This document shows, piece after piece, positions 1 to 6,707 of a stretch of DNA of 25,448 bases. Within the stretch, counting starts at the first letter, position 1. Every line of letters starts with the position of its first letter. This stretch comes from an uncultured Eggerthella sp. (lineage in GTDB: Bacteria > Actinomycetota > Coriobacteriia > Coriobacteriales > Eggerthellaceae), in NCBI GenBank assembly GCA_900551155.1, contig URVA01000009.1, forward strand, positions 1-25,448. Reading direction: 5' to 3'. Both the position numbers and the translations under genes were made by a program. The notes under the pieces were generated by a model. It worked only from the letters and a program-made list of their open reading frames with translations. It did no database searches and was not told the DNA's origin.

Positions 1-243
1 GTTGCTCGCGGGGAACGTGGTATTCGCAATGATCGCGCCAATAAAGTAAATCGCGATGAAAATCAGCGTTCTCGTCGTAGGCCTGGACAAAAGTCTTCAG
101 GAATACGTAATGCGCCTGTGAAATCGCATCAACAAAACAATCCTACAGCGCAAAAAAATCGACAGACGTCGTCAGGGGAGACGCCTCAAGCAGGCGCTCA
201 TCGTAAACCTCGCCGTCGTCACCACAAAGCGGGAGGGGAATAA
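1..243 (+). CDS. C-terminal tail of a basic, disordered protein (5' partial)
   Basis: The reading frame is open from the first base and stops with TAA at 241-243, giving 80 residues of an incomplete protein. The visible part is very rich in Arg, Lys, His, Asn, Gln and Ser and ends in HRKPRRRHHKAGGE. It contains no recognisable fold and looks like an intrinsically disordered, nucleic-acid-binding tail. Such tails occur on DEAD-box RNA helicases, RNases and translation-associated factors, but nothing here identifies the family. The stop codon lies 3 bases before the pncB start, and the pncB ribosome-binding site (GGGAGGGG) sits inside the last codons of this gene, so the two are probably co-transcribed. 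Coding status is well supported; function is unknown. Confidence 0.6.
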   Translation, partial: VARGERGIRNDRANKVNRDENQRSRRRPGQKSSGIRNAPVKSHQQNNPTAQKNRQTSSGETPQAGAHRKPRRRHHKAGGE

Positions 244-246
244 CCA

Positions 247-1701
247 ATGCAAAACAACGATTATGCGCTTTTGACGGATCTGTATCAGCTCACAATGGCG
301 CAGGGCTACTGGGCTTGCGGGAAGTTGGAAGAACAGGGGTGCTTCCATATCTTTTTCCGCGAACCTCCCTTCAATGGTGGCTTTGCAATAGCAAGTGGTA
401 TGGATCATATTGCAGAAGTGATAGAAAACTTTCAAATCACAGAAGAGAACCTTACCTACCTTGCATCCTTGGATGCGCCTGGTGGTGGCAAGCTTTTTGA
501 TCCTGGTTTTCTTGATTATTTGCGCACGTTAGAACTAAATGTTGACATTGATGCTGTGCGTGAAGGAACCGTAATTTTCCCAAACGATCCCTTTGTTCGC
601 GTTATTGGTCCCGTATTGCAGTGCCAGCTTTTGGAAACTCAGTTGCTTAACTGCGTTAACTTCGAAACTCTAGCAGCAACAAAAGCAGCACGTATTTGTC
701 ATGTAGCTAAGACTCCCGTTGCAGAATTTGGTCTACGCCGTGCTCAGGGAGAATCGGGTGGTCTTCGTGCTTCTCGTGCTTGCATTGTAGGTGGCTGTGC
801 TTCTACGTCCAATGTTTTGGCAGGTCGTATGTTTGGTTTGCCTGTTTCGGGAACGCATGCCCATGCGTGGGTAATGGCTTTTGGTGATGAATTAGAGGCG
901 TTCCGTGCTTATGCCAGGGAATTTCCTACCAATTGCGTGTTGCTCGTTGATACCTATGATGTTGTGCAGGGTCTTAAAAATGCCATTACCGTTGGTCTTG
1001 AAATGAAAGAACGCGGCGAACATCTAACGGGTGTTCGTATCGATTCGGGCGACTTGGCATGGCATGCAAAGCTTGCTCGTAAAATGCTCGATGATGCGGG
1101 ATTAACCGATACGGGAGTTGTTCTTTCTAACGACTTGGATGAATTTACTATTAAATCCATTCTTGATTCTGGTGCGCAAGTATCTTCATGGGGTGTAGGA
1201 ACCAAGATGGTTACCGCCTATGATCAGCCTGCACTTGGCGGTGTGTATAAGCTTGCTGCTAAACGTCTGGGCGATGAAGGTGAATGGGAGCCTATCATGA
1301 AGGTTACCGGTCAATCTTCAAAGCAGACGGTGCCTGGCATTTTAGATATTCGCCGCTACTTCCACGACTCTGGAAAACTTGCTGGCGATATGGTTTATGA
1401 CATCAACTACGGTATTTCTCGAGAGCGCATTGTTGATCCCGCTGACGAGCTTCGTCAAAAAGATCTTTCAAACAAGCGCTATATTACCTTGCTTGAGCCT
1501 TTAGCTCGTAAAGGTAAAGTTGTATTAAAAGACGAATATCGCAACGCCTTGATTGCTCGTGATTATTGCCGCGAACAGCTTGAGCTTCTTGATGAAAGTC
1601 AGACACGTATTGTAAATCCGCATTCTTATCCTGTTGGTTTGGAATATGACCTGTTCTATCGTCGTCATGAATTGGCTTCGCGTTTGTTGGGTCTTTCGTA
1701 G
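247..1701 (+). CDS. pncB: Nicotinate phosphoribosyltransferase
   Basis: This enzyme condenses nicotinate with PRPP, coupled to ATP hydrolysis, to make nicotinate mononucleotide in the NAD salvage (Preiss-Handler) pathway; it is cytosolic. The 484-residue length fits the bacterial family. Visible family features are the N-terminal LLTDLYQLTMAQGYW block (residues 8-22), the EFGLRRAQGESGG phosphate-binding segment (about 160-172), the SGTHAHAWVM motif carrying the conserved histidine region (about 201-210), and a C-terminal NPHSYPVGLE block. The ATG at 247 is preceded by a strong GGGAGGGG site. It lies 3 bases after the stop of the upstream gene and is followed 36 bases later by a degV gene. A purely housekeeping salvage role is inferred; no de novo NAD genes are visible in the window. 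Confidence 0.95.
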   Translation: MQNNDYALLTDLYQLTMAQGYWACGKLEEQGCFHIFFREPPFNGGFAIASGMDHIAEVIENFQITEENLTYLASLDAPGGGKLFDPGFLDYLRTLELNVDIDAVREGTVIFPNDPFVRVIGPVLQCQLLETQLLNCVNFETLAATKAARICHVAKTPVAEFGLRRAQGESGGLRASRACIVGGCASTSNVLAGRMFGLPVSGTHAHAWVMAFGDELEAFRAYAREFPTNCVLLVDTYDVVQGLKNAITVGLEMKERGEHLTGVRIDSGDLAWHAKLARKMLDDAGLTDTGVVLSNDLDEFTIKSILDSGAQVSSWGVGTKMVTAYDQPALGGVYKLAAKRLGDEGEWEPIMKVTGQSSKQTVPGILDIRRYFHDSGKLAGDMVYDINYGISRERIVDPADELRQKDLSNKRYITLLEPLARKGKVVLKDEYRNALIARDYCREQLELLDESQTRIVNPHSYPVGLEYDLFYRRHELASRLLGLS

Positions 1702-1737
1702 GTTAGTAGATAAGTATCTATCGGAAAGGCGTTCTAG

Positions 1738-2643
1738 ATGATCAGGATCGTGACAGATTCGGTAGCGTCGTTGCCTCGTGATATCGCAGAGCAGGAAAAC
1801 GTTGAGGTGGTATCGCTTTATCTCAATGTTGATGGTGAAGAGCATTCTGATTTAGAGATGGATGTCGATGCGTTTTATGAGCGCATTTATGAAATGGCGG
1901 ACAATCCGCCTACCTCAAGTCAGCCTTCGCAAGCAAAGTTAGAATCTTTGTTTGAGTCGATTGCAAAAGCAGGCGATGAGCTTTTAGGTATTTGGATTTC
2001 TTCCAAATTATCAGGCGCTTATGAAGGAGTGCTTCGCGCAGCGAGAGCAGTAGAGGCGCGAAATATCAATTTTTCTTACTGCATGATAGATTCTTCTTCG
2101 TGCGGTTTTGATGAGGCATTTCCTGTTTTGGCGGGGATTCGTTCTGTCAAGGAAGGGAAAAGCCTTACCGAGGTAGCCCATGATGTGTTGGCAAGTATCA
2201 AAAGCACTCGCTTCCTTTTTACTCCAGAAAGTTTGACGTTTTTACAAAAGGGAGGACGCATTGGTGGCGCAGCTGCTTTGCTGGGAAATCTTATAAAGCT
2301 TTCTCCCGTTTTGACGGTGGTAGATGGACTTCCGCAGGCAATGGCAAAAGTGCGTACTCAAAAAAAAGCGCTTGCGAAAATGGTTTCGATCATGGAAGAG
2401 GAAGCCGCAGCTTGTGGTGGTCTTAAGAATTTAGTGGTGCACTATATCGGAGAAAAAACACCAGCGCTAAAGTGGGCACATGAAGTAATTGAACCCCTGC
2501 TCGGGCGAGAAGTTGAGGTTTATCCTGTAAGCCCTGTTGTGGGACTTCATGTAGGTCCTGCGGTGGGAATTGCGTATGAATGCAATAAGCCGCTTTCAGG
2601 AAAGATCACCAAGGATGCTTCTTCGCTGGCGGTATTTGGTTAA
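1738..2643 (+). CDS. DegV family fatty-acid-binding protein (copy 1)
   Basis: DegV/FakB proteins bind a fatty acid in a deep tunnel and, where studied, present it to the kinase FakA for phosphorylation; no fakA-like gene is in this window. The 301-residue length is typical. Family features are the start VTDSVASLP (residues 5-13), the ISSKLSGAYEG loop near residue 87, the KGGRIGGAAALLG block near 171 and a C-terminal GLHVGPAVGIAY segment. The usual SGT of the lipid head-group loop reads SGA here, unlike the neighbouring paralogue, so ligand preference or binding may differ (inference). The ATG at 1738 follows CGGAAAGG. It probably forms an operon with pncB and the next degV copy. Confidence 0.9.
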   Translation: MIRIVTDSVASLPRDIAEQENVEVVSLYLNVDGEEHSDLEMDVDAFYERIYEMADNPPTSSQPSQAKLESLFESIAKAGDELLGIWISSKLSGAYEGVLRAARAVEARNINFSYCMIDSSSCGFDEAFPVLAGIRSVKEGKSLTEVAHDVLASIKSTRFLFTPESLTFLQKGGRIGGAAALLGNLIKLSPVLTVVDGLPQAMAKVRTQKKALAKMVSIMEEEAAACGGLKNLVVHYIGEKTPALKWAHEVIEPLLGREVEVYPVSPVVGLHVGPAVGIAYECNKPLSGKITKDASSLAVFG

Positions 2644-2666
2644 GTAATAGTAATTGATAGTGTTGT

Positions 2667-2688
2667 TTGCCTTAACGCTAAGAGGCAA
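2667..2688 (+). other. Small hairpin between the two degV genes
   Basis: TTGCCT (2667-2672) and AGGCAA (2683-2688) form a perfect 6-bp inverted repeat around a 10-nt loop. There is no U-run after it, so it is probably not a strong terminator. It could stabilise an mRNA end or tune expression of the downstream GTG-started gene. Confidence 0.3.
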
Positions 2689-2718
2689 GGTAACGGCAGA
2701 GAGAAGGGATAGGATCAA

Positions 2719-3645
2719 GTGGATATCAAATGTAATTTAATTCTCGATTCCTGCTGCGATTTGCCCCATGATGTGGTGAATCGAGACGGGGTGTATCTTT
2801 TAAATTTTCCCTATTTTGATAATGAAGGTGAACATCTAGACGATCTGTATCAAACCCAAAGCGCTCATGACTTTTTCGAAGGAATGCGCAACGGTAATGA
2901 ACCGCATACTGCTCAAGTTCCTATGCCTGCTATTCAGAAGGCATATCAATGGGCAATTGATCAGGGAGTACCTACGGTTTATCTCGGTTTTTCAAGCGGC
3001 TTGTCGGGTACGTATGACACCGCTGCTATGTTGCTAGAGCAGATGAAAGCGGATAATCCCGAGATAGAACTCTATGTGGTGGATACAAAGCTTGCTTCAG
3101 TTGCGGCAGCTTTGTTGGTCTACGAGGCGCTCGATCAGCGCGAAAAAGGTCTTACCGCACAGGAAATGGTTACCTGGGCAGAAGAAGCTCGTTATTTCGT
3201 GGATGCTCAGTTTATGGTGGATGATTTGGAAGCACTTCGCCGCGGTGGACGTATTCCGTCCTCTGTTGCTTTTGCGGGTTCAAAGCTTGATGTTAAGCCT
3301 TTGCTTGGTATCGATATGGAAGGCAAGCTGGCTTTGACGGGTGTTGCTCGTGGTCGCAAGAAGGGTGTTAAGACCCTGGTAGATTATTGGAAGAAGCGCC
3401 GCGCTGATGAAGGCCCTGTGCAAAATGTTGTAGTTGGCGGAGCGGATTGTCCAAAGGACGCTGAGCGATTGATTTCTCTTCTTACCAAAGAAGACGAATC
3501 AATACTGATTTTGGAATCAAGCATTGGTCCGGTAATTGGTAGCCATGTTGGTCCTGGAATGCTGGCAGTAGTATTTTGGGGTCCTGATAAACGAAAAGAT
3601 TTATCGGTAGCAGATCGTATTGCAAGCAAGATTCGTGGTAATTAA
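2719..3645 (+). CDS. DegV family fatty-acid-binding protein (copy 2)
   Basis: A second DegV/FakB-type lipid-binding protein, 308 residues. It has the N-terminal LILDSCCDLP block (a variant of the usual TDS-DLP, with two cysteines), a canonical SSGLSGTYDTA lipid head-group loop near residue 93, GGRIPSSVA followed by DVKPLLGI near 175-197, and a C-terminal GSHVGPGMLAVV segment. The start is GTG at 2719 behind the purine-rich GAAGGGATAGGA. It lies 75 bases after copy 1. Tandem but diverged DegV paralogues often differ in fatty-acid preference, for example saturated versus unsaturated chains in characterised FakB pairs; whether that holds here is inference. A strong terminator follows at 3682-3720. 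Confidence 0.9.
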   Translation: MDIKCNLILDSCCDLPHDVVNRDGVYLLNFPYFDNEGEHLDDLYQTQSAHDFFEGMRNGNEPHTAQVPMPAIQKAYQWAIDQGVPTVYLGFSSGLSGTYDTAAMLLEQMKADNPEIELYVVDTKLASVAAALLVYEALDQREKGLTAQEMVTWAEEARYFVDAQFMVDDLEALRRGGRIPSSVAFAGSKLDVKPLLGIDMEGKLALTGVARGRKKGVKTLVDYWKKRRADEGPVQNVVVGGADCPKDAERLISLLTKEDESILILESSIGPVIGSHVGPGMLAVVFWGPDKRKDLSVADRIASKIRGN

Positions 3646-3681
3646 CGCTTGCGGCACGGGATGAAATAGCAATAAAACTAT

Positions 3682-3720
3682 CAGCTTAGCTAGCATATTT
3701 GGTTAGCTAAGCTGTTTCTT
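3682..3720 (+). terminator. Rho-independent terminator after degV copy 2
   Basis: A perfect 11-bp stem (CAGCTTAGCTA 3682-3692 with TAGCTAAGCTG 3704-3714) around an 11-nt loop is followed by TTTCTT. It closes the pncB-degV-degV unit. Confidence 0.85.
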
Positions 3721-3752
3721 ATGATAGGTATGCTTAAAAGGAAGGTAGTTAT

Positions 3753-4769
3753 ATGGCTTCGAAAGAGGTTAAAACCTTTAGCTTTGAAGGCGAGCCCGAT
3801 GTTGGCTCGCATATAAAAGAATTCTTATCGGCAGCGGGCTTCACCTCTGCACCGACTACGGAAGCCGATGTGGTATTTACGTATTGTGTCAGCGAATCGG
3901 CGCTTGAGGATACGTATTACGACAGCAAAGGCATACTGCAGACCGCCAAAAAAGACGTAGTACTTGTTGATCTTAGTCCTTCTACCGTTTCTTTCGCACA
4001 AGAGTTATGCGCTATGGGGTCGGTAAGTGAAAAGCATGTTCTTGATGCACCGTTGGTAGTGCAAAACATCGTTTCGTCTCAGGCGTTTTCTGATTCGCTC
4101 AATCTCGCTATGGTAGTTGGGGGATCGGAAGAGGTATTTAAACGCGTAGAACCCATGCTTCGCTCTATTGCAACAAAAGTGCTGTGGATGGGAAAAGCAG
4201 GGTGCGGACAAGCTACTAAAGTTGCACTGACTCTTTCGTCTGCCGCGGCTTTAGTTGGTATTGTTGAGGCATGTGCTTCGCTGAAATCTTCTGAAGCGCA
4301 GGAGGCTTCTGTAAGCGAGGAAGATTACCTCGACGTCGCATTGTCTCTTCGGGCCCTTACGCCAGCGCAAGAGTCATTTATTCAGGCGATGGAAGATGAA
4401 GAATTTAAGGATGCTTCCTTTACGATTGAATACCTGATGGGCGAATTAGCGGCAGCACTTGCTTGTGTTGATGATGGCGATGTGATTTTGCCACAGGCAG
4501 AAGCAGGTTTCCGTCTTATGGAGTTGCTGGCTTTGGTGGGTGGTGTGGCATACAATCCTGCTGCCTTGAAGTTGGTTTTTGCTGATGAAGAGACGAGCAA
4601 AAAATATGGATTAGATTGGTCACGCGCTGAAGGTGCTTACGAGCATGATCACGAATGTGATTGCGATGATCCCGATCAGTGCTCTTGTGACGATGATGGG
4701 TGTGATTGTGGCCATCATCATGGACACCACGGCGGAAGCTCAAGCTATATCAGCTTTTCTTCGAATTAA
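3753..4769 (+). CDS. Degenerate beta-hydroxyacid-dehydrogenase-like protein with Cys/His metal-binding-like tail
   Basis: The 338-residue protein has the architecture of the 3-hydroxyisobutyrate/6-phosphogluconate dehydrogenase family: an ADVVFTY strand (38-44), a GILQTAKKDVVLVDLSP segment (60-76), DAP (98-100), a VVGGSEEVFKRVEPML block (121-136) and GKAGCGQATKVALTL with the family lysine at K156. Key features are altered. The N-terminal GxGxxG NAD loop is reduced to FEGEPDVGSH and the second nucleotide-binding strand is missing. The substrate loop DAPVSGG reads DAPLVVQ, and the conserved Asn four residues after the lysine is Thr. The last ~42 residues (297-338) are packed with Asp, six Cys and many His, resembling nickel/zinc-storage tails such as those of HypB or SlyD. 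Loss of ordinary dehydrogenase activity is inferred. The ATG at 3753 follows AAGGAAGG, after the 3682 terminator. Confidence 0.7.
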   Translation: MASKEVKTFSFEGEPDVGSHIKEFLSAAGFTSAPTTEADVVFTYCVSESALEDTYYDSKGILQTAKKDVVLVDLSPSTVSFAQELCAMGSVSEKHVLDAPLVVQNIVSSQAFSDSLNLAMVVGGSEEVFKRVEPMLRSIATKVLWMGKAGCGQATKVALTLSSAAALVGIVEACASLKSSEAQEASVSEEDYLDVALSLRALTPAQESFIQAMEDEEFKDASFTIEYLMGELAAALACVDDGDVILPQAEAGFRLMELLALVGGVAYNPAALKLVFADEETSKKYGLDWSRAEGAYEHDHECDCDDPDQCSCDDDGCDCGHHHGHHGGSSSYISFSSN

Positions 4770-4777
4770 TTAAAACT

Positions 4778-5710
4778 GTGGCTGAACCCTTATCGACATA
4801 CGAAGAACAGTACCGTCATTGTTGCGTGTGCCCCCGTGCGTGTGGTGTGGATCGTCTTTCTGGAGGTCTTGGCGTATGTAAGGCTCCTGCCAAACTATAT
4901 CTTGGTCGTGCGGCACTTCACTGGTGGGAGGAACCTTGTCTTGTAGGAGACAAGGGAAGCGGGGCAGTGTTCTTTTCGTACTGCCCCATGGGGTGTGTTT
5001 ATTGCCAAAATGAAGATCTGGTTGCGGGTGCGGGCGTTGCAGTTGATTTCAAGCAATTCAAGAAAACATTACTGCAACTACAAAACGAAGAAGGCGCTGC
5101 GAATATCAATTTAGTTACACCATCGCACTACGTACCCACGATTGCTGCCGCCCTTCGTTCTTTGAAGGAGCTGGAGCAGTTGTATATTCCTGTGGTGTAT
5201 AACACCTCAAGTTATGATTCGGTCGATAGCTTGCATATGCTGCGAGGACTTGTTGATATCTACTTAGCAGATTTTAAATATGCTTCTTCTGATATCGCTC
5301 AGAAACTCTCCCACGCCGCTAATTACCCTTCAGTGGCGCTTGCTGCTCTTGATGAAATGGTAGATCAAATTGCTGATTGGGAAGAAGATGAGCAGGGGCT
5401 TTTGAAGCGGGGCATTATTGTTCGCCATCTTGTTTTGCCAGGGCATATAGAGGAATCTTTGCGCGTGGTGAAGGTTCTTCATGAACGCTACAAAGATAAA
5501 ATCCGTTTGAGCATTATGAATCAATACACACCCTTACGAGGCAATCTGGTGCGTTATGGCTTGGAGGGAAGGGTGTCTTCTGAAGAATATGAGCAGGTTC
5601 TTGATTATGCTGATTACCTGGGAATAGAGAATTATTTCTGGCAAGAAGGTGGCGCTGCGAGTGATAGTTTTATTCCTGCATTTGATGGAACAGGCGTTAT
5701 TTCTAATTAG
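4778..5710 (+). CDS. PflA-like radical SAM protein (COG1313)
   Basis: A radical S-adenosylmethionine protein of the putative pyruvate-formate-lyase-activating-enzyme group COG1313. The cluster motif CPMGCVYC (CX3CX2C) is clear and would bind a 4Fe-4S cluster that cleaves SAM. Before it lies the group-specific cysteine block HCCVCPRACGVDR followed by GVCKAP, and after it VTPSHY, DIYLADFKY and LSIMNQYTP segments typical of this group. The substrate is unknown; no glycyl-radical enzyme is adjacent. The start is uncertain: GTG at 4778, 8 bases after the preceding stop, gives 310 residues but lacks a good ribosome-binding site. A TTG at 4706 inside the upstream gene would add 24 unconvincing residues. 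Translational coupling to the Cys/His-tailed protein is likely, suggesting a shared metal-related role (inference). Confidence 0.85.
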   Translation: MAEPLSTYEEQYRHCCVCPRACGVDRLSGGLGVCKAPAKLYLGRAALHWWEEPCLVGDKGSGAVFFSYCPMGCVYCQNEDLVAGAGVAVDFKQFKKTLLQLQNEEGAANINLVTPSHYVPTIAAALRSLKELEQLYIPVVYNTSSYDSVDSLHMLRGLVDIYLADFKYASSDIAQKLSHAANYPSVALAALDEMVDQIADWEEDEQGLLKRGIIVRHLVLPGHIEESLRVVKVLHERYKDKIRLSIMNQYTPLRGNLVRYGLEGRVSSEEYEQVLDYADYLGIENYFWQEGGAASDSFIPAFDGTGVISN

Positions 5711-5714
5711 GTAG

Positions 5715-5743
5715 TTCTCATTTTGTTGAGCTTATGGCATAAT
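5715..5743 (+). promoter_or_regulatory. Candidate promoter for tRNA-Thr
   Basis: TTCTCA (5715-5720) and CATAAT (5738-5743) are separated by 17 bases and end 15 bases before the tRNA. The match to the sigma-70-type consensus is moderate at -35 and good at -10. Confidence 0.5.
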
Positions 5744-5758
5744 GGGTTACGCTTTTTT

Positions 5759-5833
5759 GCCGGCATGGCGCAACGGTAGCGCAACTGATTTGTAATCAGT
5801 GGGTTGCGGGTTCGATTCCTGTTGCCGGCACCA
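5759..5833 (+). tRNA. tRNA-Thr (anticodon TGT)
   Basis: A complete cloverleaf of 75 nt: acceptor GCCGGCA pairs with TGCCGGC, the D arm is GCGC/GCGC, the anticodon stem ACTGA/TCAGT holds loop TTTGTAA with anticodon TGT, and the T arm contains TTCGATT. A 3' CCA is encoded (5831-5833). Confidence 0.97.
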
Positions 5834-5841
5834 TGCATTTT

Positions 5842-5873
5842 AAAGCCATCGGGGTTTCCCGATGGCTTTTGTT
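5842..5873 (+). terminator. Terminator after tRNA-Thr
   Basis: A perfect 12-bp stem (AAAGCCATCGGG 5842-5853 with CCCGATGGCTTT 5858-5869) with a GTTT loop is followed by TGTTT. The tRNA is therefore probably monocistronic. Confidence 0.9.
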
Positions 5874-5967
5874 TGGAGCTAAACGCTACAATGCTGTACG
5901 AATAATCAATACGGCACTTGTTGAATGGGCAGATGATTTAAGACAGCGTATTGCTTAATTATTTGAA

Positions 5968-6195
5968 CTATTCGAAGTCGTAGGTGTCAATCTCTTCAAG
6001 CGTTTCAACATGGAGACAGATTTCATTGCCTTCATCGTCCATGTACCAGCAATAATGACCCTTTTCGTCTTCGGTAAAGGTTACAATTTCCCAGCTAATG
6101 TAACGTCGAAGATTATCATCGTTAGGTTCAATATCGGCATATTCAAGCACGGTGCGTGCGGCTAAGAGTTGTTGTTCGGTTAAGTTTTCTAACAT
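5968..6195 (-). CDS. Small acidic hypothetical protein (75 aa)
   Basis: No family is recognised. The start is placed at the ATG at 6193-6195 because it has an excellent AAAGGAG site five bases upstream; a longer frame to 6252 would run through the terminator hairpin of the upstream gene and is rejected. The protein is 75 residues, strongly acidic, with aromatic residues clustered in the centre (ISWEIVTF and HYCWYMDDEG) and an acidic end (EEIDTYDFE). There is no membrane segment or signal peptide. The alternation of strand-like stretches suggests a small alpha/beta protein. It lies on the minus strand downstream of the cupin gene, but a terminator hairpin separates them, so it probably has its own promoter. 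Function unknown. Confidence 0.7.
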   Translation of the reverse strand: MLENLTEQQLLAARTVLEYADIEPNDDNLRRYISWEIVTFTEDEKGHYCWYMDDEGNEICLHVETLEEIDTYDFE

Positions 6196-6221
6196 GGATA
6201 CTCCTTTAGTTTTGCAAGAAG

Positions 6222-6265
6222 TAATAATAAAACGAAACCCCAAAGTTTTCACCTTGGGGTTTCGT
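6222..6265 (-). terminator. Terminator after the cupin gene
   Basis: ACGAAACCCCAA (6232-6243) and TTGGGGTTTCGT (6254-6265) form a 12-bp stem. Read on the minus strand it is followed by TTTTATTATT, so it ends the cupin transcript. A shorter GTTTT on the plus side could make it weakly bidirectional. Confidence 0.8.
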
Positions 6266-6294
6266 GTTTTAGTGGTTTTGCTTTTAGTTCGAAT

Positions 6295-6657
6295 TTATTC
6301 AGGATCTTGCATGATTACTGCAACGAACGTCAAAGGTTCGGTGCCGCTTTCGTTTTTAATGCCGTGAGTGCTGCCGCTTTCGCAGAGCATGGCATTCCCT
6401 GGAACCACTTCGTACTCAACGTCATTTTCGGTGTAGAGTGCTTTGCCAGAGGTAACGAAATATAATTCGCATTCACCTTCATGTTTGTGGATACCCAAGG
6501 AGCTGTTAGGCTCAACGGTGATTTGAGAAATATAGGTGCACTTGCCGCCTACTTCAGCAATTTTTTCTTCAGAAAGCAGACGGTCGCGAATCATAAATCC
6601 ATCTCCGCCATTTACTTTTTCTACCCGCTGTGTTTCGCGATTTTTATAGACTGGCAT
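6295..6657 (-). CDS. Single-domain cupin protein
   Basis: A 120-residue cupin_2-type beta-barrel. The metal-site motif is visible: His57-x-His59, Glu64 and a distal His98 (SSLGIHKHEGECELYFVTSG and STHGI), so a divalent metal is probably bound. The PGNAMLCESG turn of the barrel is also typical. Small stand-alone cupins act as isomerases, dioxygenases or ligand-binding proteins, and substrate cannot be read from the sequence. The ATG at 6655-6657 is preceded by AGGAGGG. It lies 50 bases downstream of ahcY on the same strand, so read-through from ahcY is possible; a terminator follows at 6222-6265. Cytosolic. Confidence 0.85.
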   Translation of the reverse strand: MPVYKNRETQRVEKVNGGDGFMIRDRLLSEEKIAEVGGKCTYISQITVEPNSSLGIHKHEGECELYFVTSGKALYTENDVEYEVVPGNAMLCESGSTHGIKNESGTEPLTFVAVIMQDPE

Positions 6658-6707
6658 ATGTCCCTCCTTGCTCTTGATAGACTTTCTCGGAAAAGATCTA
6701 CTGCAAT

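Noticed and set aside
4706..4777. TTG start for the radical SAM gene within the upstream gene
   Set aside because: It has no ribosome-binding site and the added residues are simply the other frame of the Cys/His tail; GTG 4778 is preferred, though not certain.
5874..5958. Open stretch after the tRNA-Thr terminator reading AKRYNAVRIINTALVEWADD
   Set aside because: It looks faintly protein-like but has no start codon with a ribosome-binding site and begins inside the terminator; it may be a gene remnant or chance.
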